A model generated the notes under the pieces. It was not told where the DNA came from, did not search any database, and saw nothing but the letters and a program-made list of their open reading frames with translations. 64,000 bases of DNA from Variovorax paradoxus EPS (lineage in GTDB: Bacteria; Pseudomonadota; Gammaproteobacteria; Burkholderiales; Burkholderiaceae_C): the NCBI RefSeq assembly GCF_000184745.1, contig NC_014931.1:62001-126000 (forward strand), in the 5' to 3' direction. Numbering within the stretch: the stretch's first letter is position 1; each line of letters starts with the position of its first letter. Position numbers and translations under genes: made by a program. Shown here one piece after another: positions 1 through 6,260 of the stretch.

Positions 1-278
1 AGAGCGCAGACAACCCGCCCAAGGCAGAGCGTGCACACACGCTCAAGCCGCCGCCGCGAAACAGCAAGGTGGTGAACGGTGTCCAGCGCGGAACCAACGC
101 CGCCGGGCGTGGCATCGACCGCGCGGAAGACGCGACGCGGCGCGGCGTCAACAACGTGTCGGCCCGCGCGAGCCGGCCGGTGCGCAATGTGGGCGAGGCC
201 TTCGGGCGCAAGCTCGCGCCGGGCTCCAGCGGCCGTGCGGCACCGCCGCCGGTGGGGCCACAGGGCAACGCGCCCTGA
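1..278 (+). CDS. C-terminal part of an unrecognised protein (5' end outside window)
   Basis: A reading frame is open from base 3 to a TGA at 276-278, giving the last 91 residues of a gene that begins before the window. The visible tail is rich in Arg, Ala, Gly and Pro, with many Arg pairs and no hydrophobic stretch, so it is probably a disordered, basic C-terminus. A GTG at 69 could be a start for a 69-residue product, but the frame stays open upstream without a convincing ribosome binding site, so a truncated longer gene is more likely. I do not recognise the family. The gene is followed by the structured repeat at 310-391, which may end transcription. Confidence 0.5.
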   Translation, partial: SADNPPKAERAHTLKPPPRNSKVVNGVQRGTNAAGRGIDRAEDATRRGVNNVSARASRPVRNVGEAFGRKLAPGSSGRAAPPPVGPQGNAP

Positions 279-309
279 TCGAAGAGGCCTCTGTTCGGGG
301 CGGCGCTCA

Positions 310-391
310 CGCCGACGGTGGGCTCTGTTTCGCGAATGTCCCCCGCCTTCGGCTCCTCCTTGATTTCGCGAAACAGAGCCCACCGTCGGCG
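310..391. repeat. Structured intergenic repeat, copy 1 (perfect 27-bp inverted repeat around a conserved core)
   Basis: Bases 310-336 and 365-391 are exact reverse complements (27 of 27) separated by 28 nt. The central stretch 332-369 begins GCGAATGTCCCCCG and ends CTCCTCCTTGATTTCGC. It recurs at 19106-19143 and, inverted, at 19247-19286. Inside the core, GCC-TTC-GGC can form a second small hairpin. There is no T-run after the stem, so it is not a standard intrinsic terminator. It lies between the unknown gene ending at 278 and the convergent esterase gene ending at 471. Confidence 0.85.
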
Positions 392-470
392 CGAGCGCTT
401 TCAGGGCAGTTGTTGATTCGCTGTTCATCCAGACCGTGCCCACCTGCTGCAGGCGGCCGTCTGAGCCTCT

Positions 471-1109
471 TCAGCGCCAGCCCGCAGCCTTGAACTGGTC
501 TGCGAGCAGCTGCGCGACCTTCGCGTAGCCCTGTGCATTGGCGTGGATGCGGTCCGAGCGCAGCGACGCATCCGACAGCACGCTCGAATACACATTGGCG
601 ACGAGCAGCGCCTGCCCCGACTTCGCGACCTCTTCGTAGAACGGCGCATCGCTGAGCGAGCCGACGAACGCACGCATCGCATCGGGCGCAGGCGTCGCCA
701 ACAGCGCGACATGCGGCGTGTGCTCGCGCGCCTCTTTCACGAGCGCCGCGATGTTGTCGCGCGTGGCCGAGGCCGACACGCCGCGCAGCATGTCGTTGCC
801 GCCGATGCCGATCAGGATCCCGTCGTAGCTGCCTGCGGCCAGCAGCGACGGCAGGCGCTGCAATGCGCCGGCCGAGGTGTCGCCGTTGACGCCCGCATTC
901 TCGACCTGCCAGCCGGTGATCTCGCCCAGCTTCACGGGCCATGACGCGTCGGGCGATGCGCCATAGCCGAAGGTCAGGCTGTCGCCGATGGCCAGCACGC
1001 GGGCATCGGATTTGAGCGCAGCGGTGGAGGGCTTGCGCTTGCCGCAGGCGGCCAGCGCGGCCGCGGCCGGCACGCCGCACATCAGTTGGAGGAGGTGTCG
1101 TCGATTCAT
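471..1109 (-). CDS. SGNH/GDSL esterase-lipase, TesA-like lipoprotein
   Basis: A 212-residue serine hydrolase of the SGNH superfamily, probably an arylesterase or lysophospholipase acting outside the cytoplasm. The catalytic blocks are in order: GDSL at residues 42-45 (nucleophile Ser44), AGVNGDTS near 72-79, GGND at 103-106, and DRIH at 186-189 giving the Asp-His pair. The N-terminus is a short signal sequence ending in a lipobox-like AAC with Cys22, so the mature protein is probably a lipoprotein. Length and motif spacing match E. coli TesA/TAP-type enzymes. It stands alone between the structured repeat and the HxlR gene. The natural substrate cannot be read from sequence. Confidence 0.88.
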   Translation of the reverse strand: MNRRHLLQLMCGVPAAAALAACGKRKPSTAALKSDARVLAIGDSLTFGYGASPDASWPVKLGEITGWQVENAGVNGDTSAGALQRLPSLLAAGSYDGILIGIGGNDMLRGVSASATRDNIAALVKEAREHTPHVALLATPAPDAMRAFVGSLSDAPFYEEVAKSGQALLVANVYSSVLSDASLRSDRIHANAQGYAKVAQLLADQFKAAGWR

Positions 1110-1179
1110 GAAGCGCGCAGCTTAAACGCGGCTGGTGCGTGCGCCGGCATTGACCCTTCGCCAGCCCAGAGAGCAGGCC

Positions 1180-1596
1180 CTAGCTCAGGTGCGCCCGGCG
1201 CAACGCCGTCCGCATCGTCTTCTGCAGCGCCGGCCCGCCTTTCTCCAGCGCCGCAGCGGGGGCGCCGCTCTCCTTGGTCGCCGGCGTGTACTTGCGCCCC
1301 CAGATGCCGATCTGCGTCACCACCGGCAGCAGGTCGATGCCCATCGGCGTGAGGCTGTAGATGGCCTTCTGCTTGTGGGTCGGGTCGTCGGTCTTGCTGA
1401 GCACGCCGTACTCGACGAGCTTGCCCAGGCGCTCGGTCAGGATGTTCGAGGAGATGCCTTCCTCGGACTGCAGGAACTCCCTGAAATGCCGCTTGCCGGC
1501 AAACATCATGTCGCGAACGATCAGGAGGCTCCAGCGGTCGCCGAAGACTTCGAGCGCGAGGTTGATCGGGCAGAGCGATTTCTGGGCGGTGGCCAT
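1180..1596 (-). CDS. HxlR-family winged-helix regulator
   Basis: A 138-residue HxlR/MarR-like transcription factor. The ATG at 1596 is preferred over the in-frame ATG at 1674, because the upstream 26 residues lie across a repeated promoter motif and do not resemble the family. The start gives the usual HxlR pattern: CPINLALEVFGDRWSLLIVRD, then a winged helix with LTERLGKLVEYGVLS and the wing segment KAIYSLTPMG. A single Cys near the N-terminus (LCPI) sits where thiol-sensing family members carry theirs. It is divergent from the reductase gene at 1712, which is the likely target. Two 13-bp direct repeats lie between them. Confidence 0.88.
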   Translation of the reverse strand: MATAQKSLCPINLALEVFGDRWSLLIVRDMMFAGKRHFREFLQSEEGISSNILTERLGKLVEYGVLSKTDDPTHKQKAIYSLTPMGIDLLPVVTQIGIWGRKYTPATKESGAPAAALEKGGPALQKTMRTALRRAHLS

Positions 1597-1620
1597 CGGA
1601 GCTTCCGGTGCAGTTGAAAA

Positions 1621-1671
1621 ACTGCTTGCATTTTCGCATCGGTTTAAGAATACTGCGGACTGCTTGCATTT
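1621..1671. promoter_or_regulatory. Direct repeats ACTGCTTGCATTT, probable HxlR operator
   Basis: The 13-mer ACTGCTTGCATTT occurs at 1621-1633 and again at 1659-1671, 38 bp apart on the same strand, in the 115-bp divergent region between the HxlR gene and the reductase gene. Spacing near four helical turns puts both copies on one face of the DNA. Autoregulation plus control of the divergent gene is usual for this family; binding here is inferred. Confidence 0.6.
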
Positions 1672-1711
1672 CAAGAGCAGTTATTCCAGCCGACCCTTAA
1701 GGAGAGCCACC

Positions 1712-2302
1712 ATGCGAAAGCTCATATTGCAGATGCAGATGTCCGTCGATGGCTACGTCTCGCCGGCCAACGGCAACATCGATTGGCAGGTCTGGGGTTG
1801 GGGCGATCGCTGGGCCTGGGACGACAAGTTGAAGGCGTACTTCAACGCTGTCTTCGAAGGCGTCGACACCATCCTGCTCAGCCGCAAGATCGTGGAGGAA
1901 GGCTACCTCGATCACTGGGGCCGCGCGGCGAAGAACTATCCGGCCAACCCGCAGTTCGCCTTCGCGCAGAAGGTGGTCGATGCACAGAAGGTCGTGCTCA
2001 CCGACAAGCTCGAGGCATCGCGCTGGGAGCGCACCGTCATCGCGCGTGGTGGCATGGCCGAAGAGGTGAATGCGCTCAAGCGAGAGGAGGGCAAGGACAT
2101 CCTCGTCATCGGTGGTGTCGGCTTCGCGTCGTCGCTCGTGAACGAAGGGTTGGTCGACGAGTTCCAGTTCTTCGTGAATCCGATGGCCGTGGGCGCCGGT
2201 CGCTCGGTGTTTCACGACCAGCGCAAGGGGCACAAGCTGCGCCTGCTCGGGTCGGTTGGCTACGAATGCGGCGTCGTGGTCAACCGCTACGCGCCGCAGT
2301 GA
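1712..2302 (+). CDS. Dihydrofolate reductase/RibD C-terminal-like reductase
   Basis: A 196-residue protein of the DHFR-like superfamily (RibD C-terminal domain type), predicted to be an NAD(P)H-dependent reductase. It opens with KLILQMQMSVDGYVSP, the typical first strand and loop of this group, and has the nucleotide-binding GGVGFASSLVNEGLVDEF segment near residues 135-152. An AAGGAG ribosome binding site at 1699-1704 fixes the ATG at 1712. It is divergent from the HxlR regulator, a pairing often seen for stress-responsive reductases. The substrate is unknown; antifolate-type DHFR activity is not implied. Confidence 0.85.
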   Translation: MRKLILQMQMSVDGYVSPANGNIDWQVWGWGDRWAWDDKLKAYFNAVFEGVDTILLSRKIVEEGYLDHWGRAAKNYPANPQFAFAQKVVDAQKVVLTDKLEASRWERTVIARGGMAEEVNALKREEGKDILVIGGVGFASSLVNEGLVDEFQFFVNPMAVGAGRSVFHDQRKGHKLRLLGSVGYECGVVVNRYAPQ

Positions 2303-2426
2303 AGGACAACGCGCCGCCCCGATACCAGCGCTTACCTGATTTCACCTGACGGCGACCTGAGGTGAGCCGGCCAGACACAACAGCGGCACACAATGAACTC
2401 GTCATCAACGCATGAAGGAGTTCCAG

Positions 2427-2870
2427 ATGAACATCAATTCGAAGAGCATGGCCGTCGCTGCTGCGGCGCTCGCGATGTGCATGGCAGCGGGAAGCGCCTT
2501 TGCGCAAGACCGCCGCTTCGACGGCCGGCCCGGCGACGATCGCAACGGACGCGCCGAGCAGCGGCACGACGACCGCCGGGGCGATCGCAATTTCGATCGC
2601 CGTGGTCCGCACCGTGATTACCGCGGCAACCAGGACTTCCGCGATGGCCGCCAGTTCGATCGCCGCGGCTTCCCGCAGCCGCACGCCGAATGGCGCCGTG
2701 GTGGCCGCGTACCGGCCGAGTACCGTGGCCGCAACTACGTGGTGAACGACTACCGTGCGTACCGCCTGCAGCCGCCGCCCCGCGGTTACCAATGGGTCGG
2801 GGTGGGTGGCGACTACGTGCTCGCCGCCATTGCCACCGGCCTGATCGCGCAGATCATCGCGGGCCAGTAA
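2427..2870 (+). CDS. RcnB-family periplasmic protein
   Basis: A 147-residue exported protein with a signal peptide (cleavage near SAFA-QD, residue 27). An Arg/Asp/Gly-rich charged middle follows, then the RcnB domain: W-RRGGRVPAEYRG, a Tyr-rich segment and PPPRGYQWVGVGGDYVLAAIATG, with a final hydrophobic helix. RcnB in E. coli takes part in nickel/cobalt homeostasis; many homologues in beta-proteobacteria have no tested role. The ATG at 2427 is chosen because AAGGAG lies at 2415-2420; an in-frame ATG at 2412 overlaps that site. It is a single gene ending in a strong terminator. Confidence 0.85.
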   Translation: MNINSKSMAVAAAALAMCMAAGSAFAQDRRFDGRPGDDRNGRAEQRHDDRRGDRNFDRRGPHRDYRGNQDFRDGRQFDRRGFPQPHAEWRRGGRVPAEYRGRNYVVNDYRAYRLQPPPRGYQWVGVGGDYVLAAIATGLIAQIIAGQ

Positions 2871-2898
2871 GCAAGCAGCGCGGCGCGAGCCGCATGCG

Positions 2899-2936
2899 AA
2901 ACCGCCACAGGTCACTGTGGCGGTTTTTCTTTTTTG
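2899..2936 (+). terminator. Intrinsic terminator after the RcnB-like gene
   Basis: A perfect 12-bp stem (AAACCGCCACAG at 2899-2910, complement at 2915-2926) with a GTCA loop is followed by a pyrimidine run rich in T. It begins 28 bp after the stop codon. It also lies just beyond the end of the convergent small gene (2947), so it may serve both strands. Confidence 0.93.
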
Positions 2937-2946
2937 GAGGCGCTTG

Positions 2947-3210
2947 TCAGGCCAGCGCGGTGGATGCCGACTGGGCGCACACGTTGCGCCCGGTGATGGT
3001 GAGGCGCAAGCCGCCACCGTGCCATTCGAGCCAGTTGAGGCTCACATACGCGTCGATGTCGTTGTCGTCGATGCGGTCGGCCTGGCGGCTCTGCAGGAGC
3101 TCCACCGTGGCGGGCAGCGCCCGTTTCAACCGTTCTCGTCGCTCCGCTGCATCGGCCGCCTTTTGGGCGGCCCTGATTTGCTGTTGCTGCTGCTGCGGGG
3201 TCGATGCCAT
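2947..3210 (-). CDS. Small hypothetical protein with poly-Gln N-terminus
   Basis: An 87-residue protein. After the start at 3210 it has a run of six Gln, then a charged Ala/Arg/Glu-rich helix to about residue 30, a middle segment (LLQSRQADRIDDNDIDAYV) and a C-terminal LNWLEWHGGGLRLTITGRNVC. No signal peptide or membrane segment. The frame remains open far upstream, but only as antisense to the CysB-like gene, so the ATG at 3210 is preferred. It sits between the RcnB-type gene (convergent) and cysB (same strand, 137 bp upstream). I do not recognise a family. Confidence 0.6.
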   Translation of the reverse strand: MASTPQQQQQQIRAAQKAADAAERRERLKRALPATVELLQSRQADRIDDNDIDAYVSLNWLEWHGGGLRLTITGRNVCAQSASTALA

Positions 3211-3347
3211 TGCTGATCCGTTCCGGGAAGCCAAGGAATTAACCCGAATGTACGCCCCTTGTGTGAAGCCGCACGCTTTCTTTTGAGCCCCGCCGTTTTC
3301 GCAGTACCCGCCGCGCAACAGCGCTCCGCAGGGGCTTGCGGCGAGGG

Positions 3348-4292
3348 CTAGATTTCGTAGTGGGAAGCCTTGGCTTCGTCGCCCAAAGCCTTCTCGACGA
3401 TGGCGCGCGTCAGGGTCGGCGCGAACGACTCGATGAAGGCGTAGACGTACTTGCGCAGGTAGTTGCCGCGGCGCACCGCGAGCTTGGTGAGGTTGATGCC
3501 GAACAGGCGCCCCGCATCGATCGCGCGCAACTGCGTGTCGCGCTCCGCTTCGTACGCCACGCCGGCCACGATGCCCACGCCCAGGCCCAACGTCACGTAG
3601 GTCTTGATCACGTCGGCGTCCATCGCGGCGAGCACGATGTTGGGCTGCAGCCCGCGCGCCTCGAAAGCCTCGTCGATGCGCGAGCGGCCGGTGAAACCCG
3701 TGTCGTAGGTGATGAGCGGATAGCGCGTGAGCGCCTCCAGCGACAGCGGCGCATCGAGCAGCGGATGGCCCGGCGGCACGATCACCGAATGGGTCCAGCG
3801 GTAGCAGGGCAGGGCGACCAGTTGCGGGTAGTCGCCCAGCGCCTCGGTGGCGATGCCCACGTCGGCCTCGCCGTCGATCAGCATCTGCGCGATCTGCTTG
3901 GGCGAGCCCTGGTGCAGGTGCAGTTTCACGTTCGGGAATTGCGCGCGAAATTCCTGTACCGCCACCGGCATCGCATAGCGCGCCTGCGAGTGCGTGGCCG
4001 CGATGGAGAGCAGCCCGCTTTGCTGCGCAACGAACTCCTGCCCCGCGTGCCGCAGGTTGCTGCTCTCCAGCAGCATGCGCTCGATGATCGGCAGCACATG
4101 GCCGCCCGGCTCGGTGAGGCCGGTGAGCCGCTTGCCGGCGCGCACGAAGAGCTCGATGCCGAGTTCTTCCTCGAGTTCGCGGATCTGCCGGCTCACGCCG
4201 GGCTGCGAGGTGTGAAGGGTGTGAGCGACTTCGGTCAGGTTGAAGCCGCAACGAACGGCCTCGCGTACCGAGCGCAGTTGTTGGAAGTTCAT
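3348..4292 (-). CDS. cysB: CysB-type LysR transcriptional regulator
   Basis: A 314-residue LysR regulator. The start MNFQQLRSVREAVR is the standard opening of CysB/Cbl proteins, so the ATG at 4292 is chosen over 4310. The HTH spans roughly residues 18-37 (LTEVAHTLHTSQPGVSRQIR), followed by the substrate-binding domain with GYVGIGTE-like segments (ADVGIATEAL) and TYDTGFTGRSRID. CysB activates assimilatory sulfate reduction genes in response to N-acetylserine. No cys structural genes are adjacent, as is common when the regulator is unlinked. A Cbl-like paralogue is the main alternative. Confidence 0.85.
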   Translation of the reverse strand: MNFQQLRSVREAVRCGFNLTEVAHTLHTSQPGVSRQIRELEEELGIELFVRAGKRLTGLTEPGGHVLPIIERMLLESSNLRHAGQEFVAQQSGLLSIAATHSQARYAMPVAVQEFRAQFPNVKLHLHQGSPKQIAQMLIDGEADVGIATEALGDYPQLVALPCYRWTHSVIVPPGHPLLDAPLSLEALTRYPLITYDTGFTGRSRIDEAFEARGLQPNIVLAAMDADVIKTYVTLGLGVGIVAGVAYEAERDTQLRAIDAGRLFGINLTKLAVRRGNYLRKYVYAFIESFAPTLTRAIVEKALGDEAKASHYEI

Positions 4293-4433
4293 CTGGCGCC
4301 GAGGTGTCATCGAGCCCCCGGGGTGGGGACCGAGCGGCGATTCTCGGCAGAAGCGCTTATGCAGGGAACGATGCGTTTGTTGGTTTCACATGAGCAAAAC
4401 ATCTTTACGACCTGTCTTTTGTGCCGTACTTGT

Positions 4434-4456
4434 AATTTCGCACGACTGTGCTAAAG
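4434..4456. promoter_or_regulatory. Probable TetR operator upstream of its own gene
   Basis: AATTTCGCACGACTGTGCTAAAG carries an imperfect inverted repeat CGCAC-N4-GTGCT (4439-4452), ending 9 bp before the TetR start codon. A closely related, perfect version (TCGCAC-N4-GTGCGA) lies at 5111-5126 before the downstream small gene. Two matching sites in front of the regulator and the next transcription unit point to one shared operator; binding is inferred. Confidence 0.65.
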
Positions 4457-4464
4457 TTTGCCGC

Positions 4465-5067
4465 ATGGACGCCAAGACCCAGAAAAGCGAACTCACCCGT
4501 GCCGCCATCGTCGGCGCCGCGTTGGACCTCGCCCTGGCCGAAGGCCTGGAAGCGATCTCGCTGCAGGTCATCGCGAGCCGTCTGGGGCTTTCCAAGAGCG
4601 GCGTCTTTTCCCGCGTGGGTTCGCGCGAGGCGCTGCAGAAGGCCGTCATCGAGGAGTACGGCCGCGGCTTCCTGGCCGATGTGTTCGTGCCCGCCATGCA
4701 GAAGCCCAAGGGCCTCGCGCGCCTGAACGAGATCGTGGCTCGCTGGATCGCCCGCACCCGCGATGTCGAAGCCCAGACCGGCTGCCTCTATGTGGCCGGC
4801 GCCTTCGAATTCGACGACCGCGAAGGCGAGCTGCGCGACGTGCTCCTCGGAGAGATCACACGCTGGCGCGCGGCCCTGCGCCGCACCGTGACGCTCGCCA
4901 TCGAGGCGGGAGAGCTCAAGGCCGACACCGAACCCGCGCAGCTGGTCAGCGAGATCAACGGGATCATGATGAACCAGCTCCACGACGCGCGTTTCCTGCG
5001 CGACCCGCACACCGCCGACCGGGCCGCGCAGACCTGGCAGCGGCTCCTTTCCAGCTACCTCGCCTGA
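4465..5067 (+). CDS. TetR/AcrR-family repressor
   Basis: A 200-residue TetR regulator. The N-terminal HTH is at about residues 25-60 (EAISLQVIASRLGLSKSGVFSR, then VGSREALQKAVIEEYG), the pattern of YbiH/AcrR-like members. The C-terminal ligand domain has TGCLYVAGAFEFDDREGE and ends in the usual helix MNQLHDARFL. It is followed on the same strand by a 37-residue protein gene and an alpha/beta hydrolase gene. Related palindromes precede both this gene and the small gene, so autoregulation and control of the hydrolase unit are likely. The inducer is unknown. Confidence 0.88.
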   Translation: MDAKTQKSELTRAAIVGAALDLALAEGLEAISLQVIASRLGLSKSGVFSRVGSREALQKAVIEEYGRGFLADVFVPAMQKPKGLARLNEIVARWIARTRDVEAQTGCLYVAGAFEFDDREGELRDVLLGEITRWRAALRRTVTLAIEAGELKADTEPAQLVSEINGIMMNQLHDARFLRDPHTADRAAQTWQRLLSSYLA

Positions 5068-5106
5068 GCGTGAAGCAGGCGGATTTCCCTCATCTTTGTT
5101 TGCCAG

Positions 5107-5130
5107 AATTTCGCACAATCGTGCGATAAA
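5107..5130. promoter_or_regulatory. Probable TetR operator before the small membrane protein gene
   Basis: AATTTCGCACAATCGTGCGATAAA contains a perfect 6-bp-arm palindrome TCGCAC-N4-GTGCGA (5111-5126). It shares the AATTTCGCAC left half with the site at 4434-4456. It ends 14 bp before the start at 5145, so an occupied site would block the promoter of the small gene and hydrolase. Confidence 0.7.
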
Positions 5131-5144
5131 CAGGAGAAGCAGCC

Positions 5145-5258
5145 ATGCTGATCATTGCCCTTTGCCTTGCCATCTATGCCGTCGCCCTTGGCGTCGAAAC
5201 CGCCCGCGACACGCTGCGCAGCCTGCCCCGCAGCAACCAGGATTGGGTCTGGTACTAA
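5145..5258 (+). CDS. 37-residue single-pass membrane protein
   Basis: A short gene with AGGAG at 5132-5136, eight bases before its ATG. The product begins with a hydrophobic helix of about 16 residues (MLIIALCLAIYAVALG) and continues with a charged segment, ending NQDWVWY. It would be an inner-membrane microprotein with a short soluble tail rich in Trp/Tyr at the end. It lies 21 bp before the hydrolase gene and just after a TetR operator, so it is probably cotranscribed with the hydrolase and induced with it. I do not recognise a named family. Confidence 0.72.
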   Translation: MLIIALCLAIYAVALGVETARDTLRSLPRSNQDWVWY

Positions 5259-5279
5259 GAGGTTGAGAGGCAATCCGAC

Positions 5280-6188
5280 ATGACAAGCACACCCGCCCCT
5301 TCGAACTACTACGGCGCCAGCCGCCTGATGCGCGCGATGCGCTTCGGCCTCGGCGCATCGCAACGCCTCTGGCCGGCACTGGGCGTGCGCGCGGCTTACC
5401 GCGTGTTCGGCACGCCGCTGCCGCCCAAGTGGCTCTACCGCGGGCAGCACCCCGGCACCGACTGGCGGCACGAGGCCTGGTCCTTCGAAGACGCGAGCGT
5501 GGGCATCTACCACCTGGCGGCGCAGGATTCGGGCGCGGAATCCGCGCCGGTCGTGCTGCTGGTGCACGGCTGGGGCGGGCATGCGGGCCAGATGCTGCCG
5601 CTTGCGCAGGCGCTGGCGGCGGTGGGCCTTCGGCCGGTGCTGCTCGAACTGCCCGCGCACGGCCGCAGCGAAGGCACGGCGACCAACGGTGCGCAGTTCG
5701 CGCGCGCCATCGACTACGTCACCGCCCGGCTCGCCGCGGACGGCCGCGCGTTGCGCGCCGTGGTCGCGCATTCGCTGGGCGCCAATGCGCTCGCCTATGC
5801 CGCGGGGCGCGGGCTGCCGGCCGAGCGCATCGTGCTGCTCGCACCGCCCGCGTCGCCGCGCGAATACACGCGCTACTTCGCGCACGCCTTCGGCCTCAGC
5901 GAGCAGACGCGTGCCGCGATGCAGCGGATGTTCGAGGCGCGCGAAGGCGTGCTGATGCCGCAATTCGAGCCAGCGCTCGCCGGCCCGCGCATTGCGCAGC
6001 CGACGCTGATCGTTCATGACCGCGACGACCGCGTGAACCGTTTCGCCGACGGCGAGGCTTACCGCGATGCGATTCCCCGCGCGCAGCTCTTCGTCACGCA
6101 GGGCTGGGGCCACCGCCGCATCCTGAAGGAAGAGGCCGTGCTTGCACAGGTCACGCAATTCCTGGTGCAGCCTTCGGCGGTCATGTGA
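5280..6188 (+). CDS. Alpha/beta hydrolase
   Basis: A 302-residue serine hydrolase. It shows the oxyanion-hole segment HGWGGH (96-101), nucleophile elbow AHSLGA (Ser165), acid in HDRDDRV (Asp250) and catalytic His in QGWGHRRIL (His278), all in canonical order and spacing. No signal peptide, so it is cytoplasmic. It is the last gene of the TetR-controlled unit (TetR, 37-residue membrane protein, hydrolase). Proteins of this kind are often annotated as esterases; the substrate cannot be deduced. Confidence 0.88.
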   Translation: MTSTPAPSNYYGASRLMRAMRFGLGASQRLWPALGVRAAYRVFGTPLPPKWLYRGQHPGTDWRHEAWSFEDASVGIYHLAAQDSGAESAPVVLLVHGWGGHAGQMLPLAQALAAVGLRPVLLELPAHGRSEGTATNGAQFARAIDYVTARLAADGRALRAVVAHSLGANALAYAAGRGLPAERIVLLAPPASPREYTRYFAHAFGLSEQTRAAMQRMFEAREGVLMPQFEPALAGPRIAQPTLIVHDRDDRVNRFADGEAYRDAIPRAQLFVTQGWGHRRILKEEAVLAQVTQFLVQPSAVM

Positions 6189-6260
6189 GCGTGAAAAGGC
6201 GCCTCTAAACTGGGCGCCACCCATGGCCTTCGCTGTGGACGACACACGCACCGACCACAC

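Noticed and set aside
2947..4251. Long minus-strand frame running from the small poly-Gln protein through the CysB gene
   Set aside because: Upstream part is in a different frame from CysB and only Arg-rich; the ATG at 3210 gives a sensible short protein instead.
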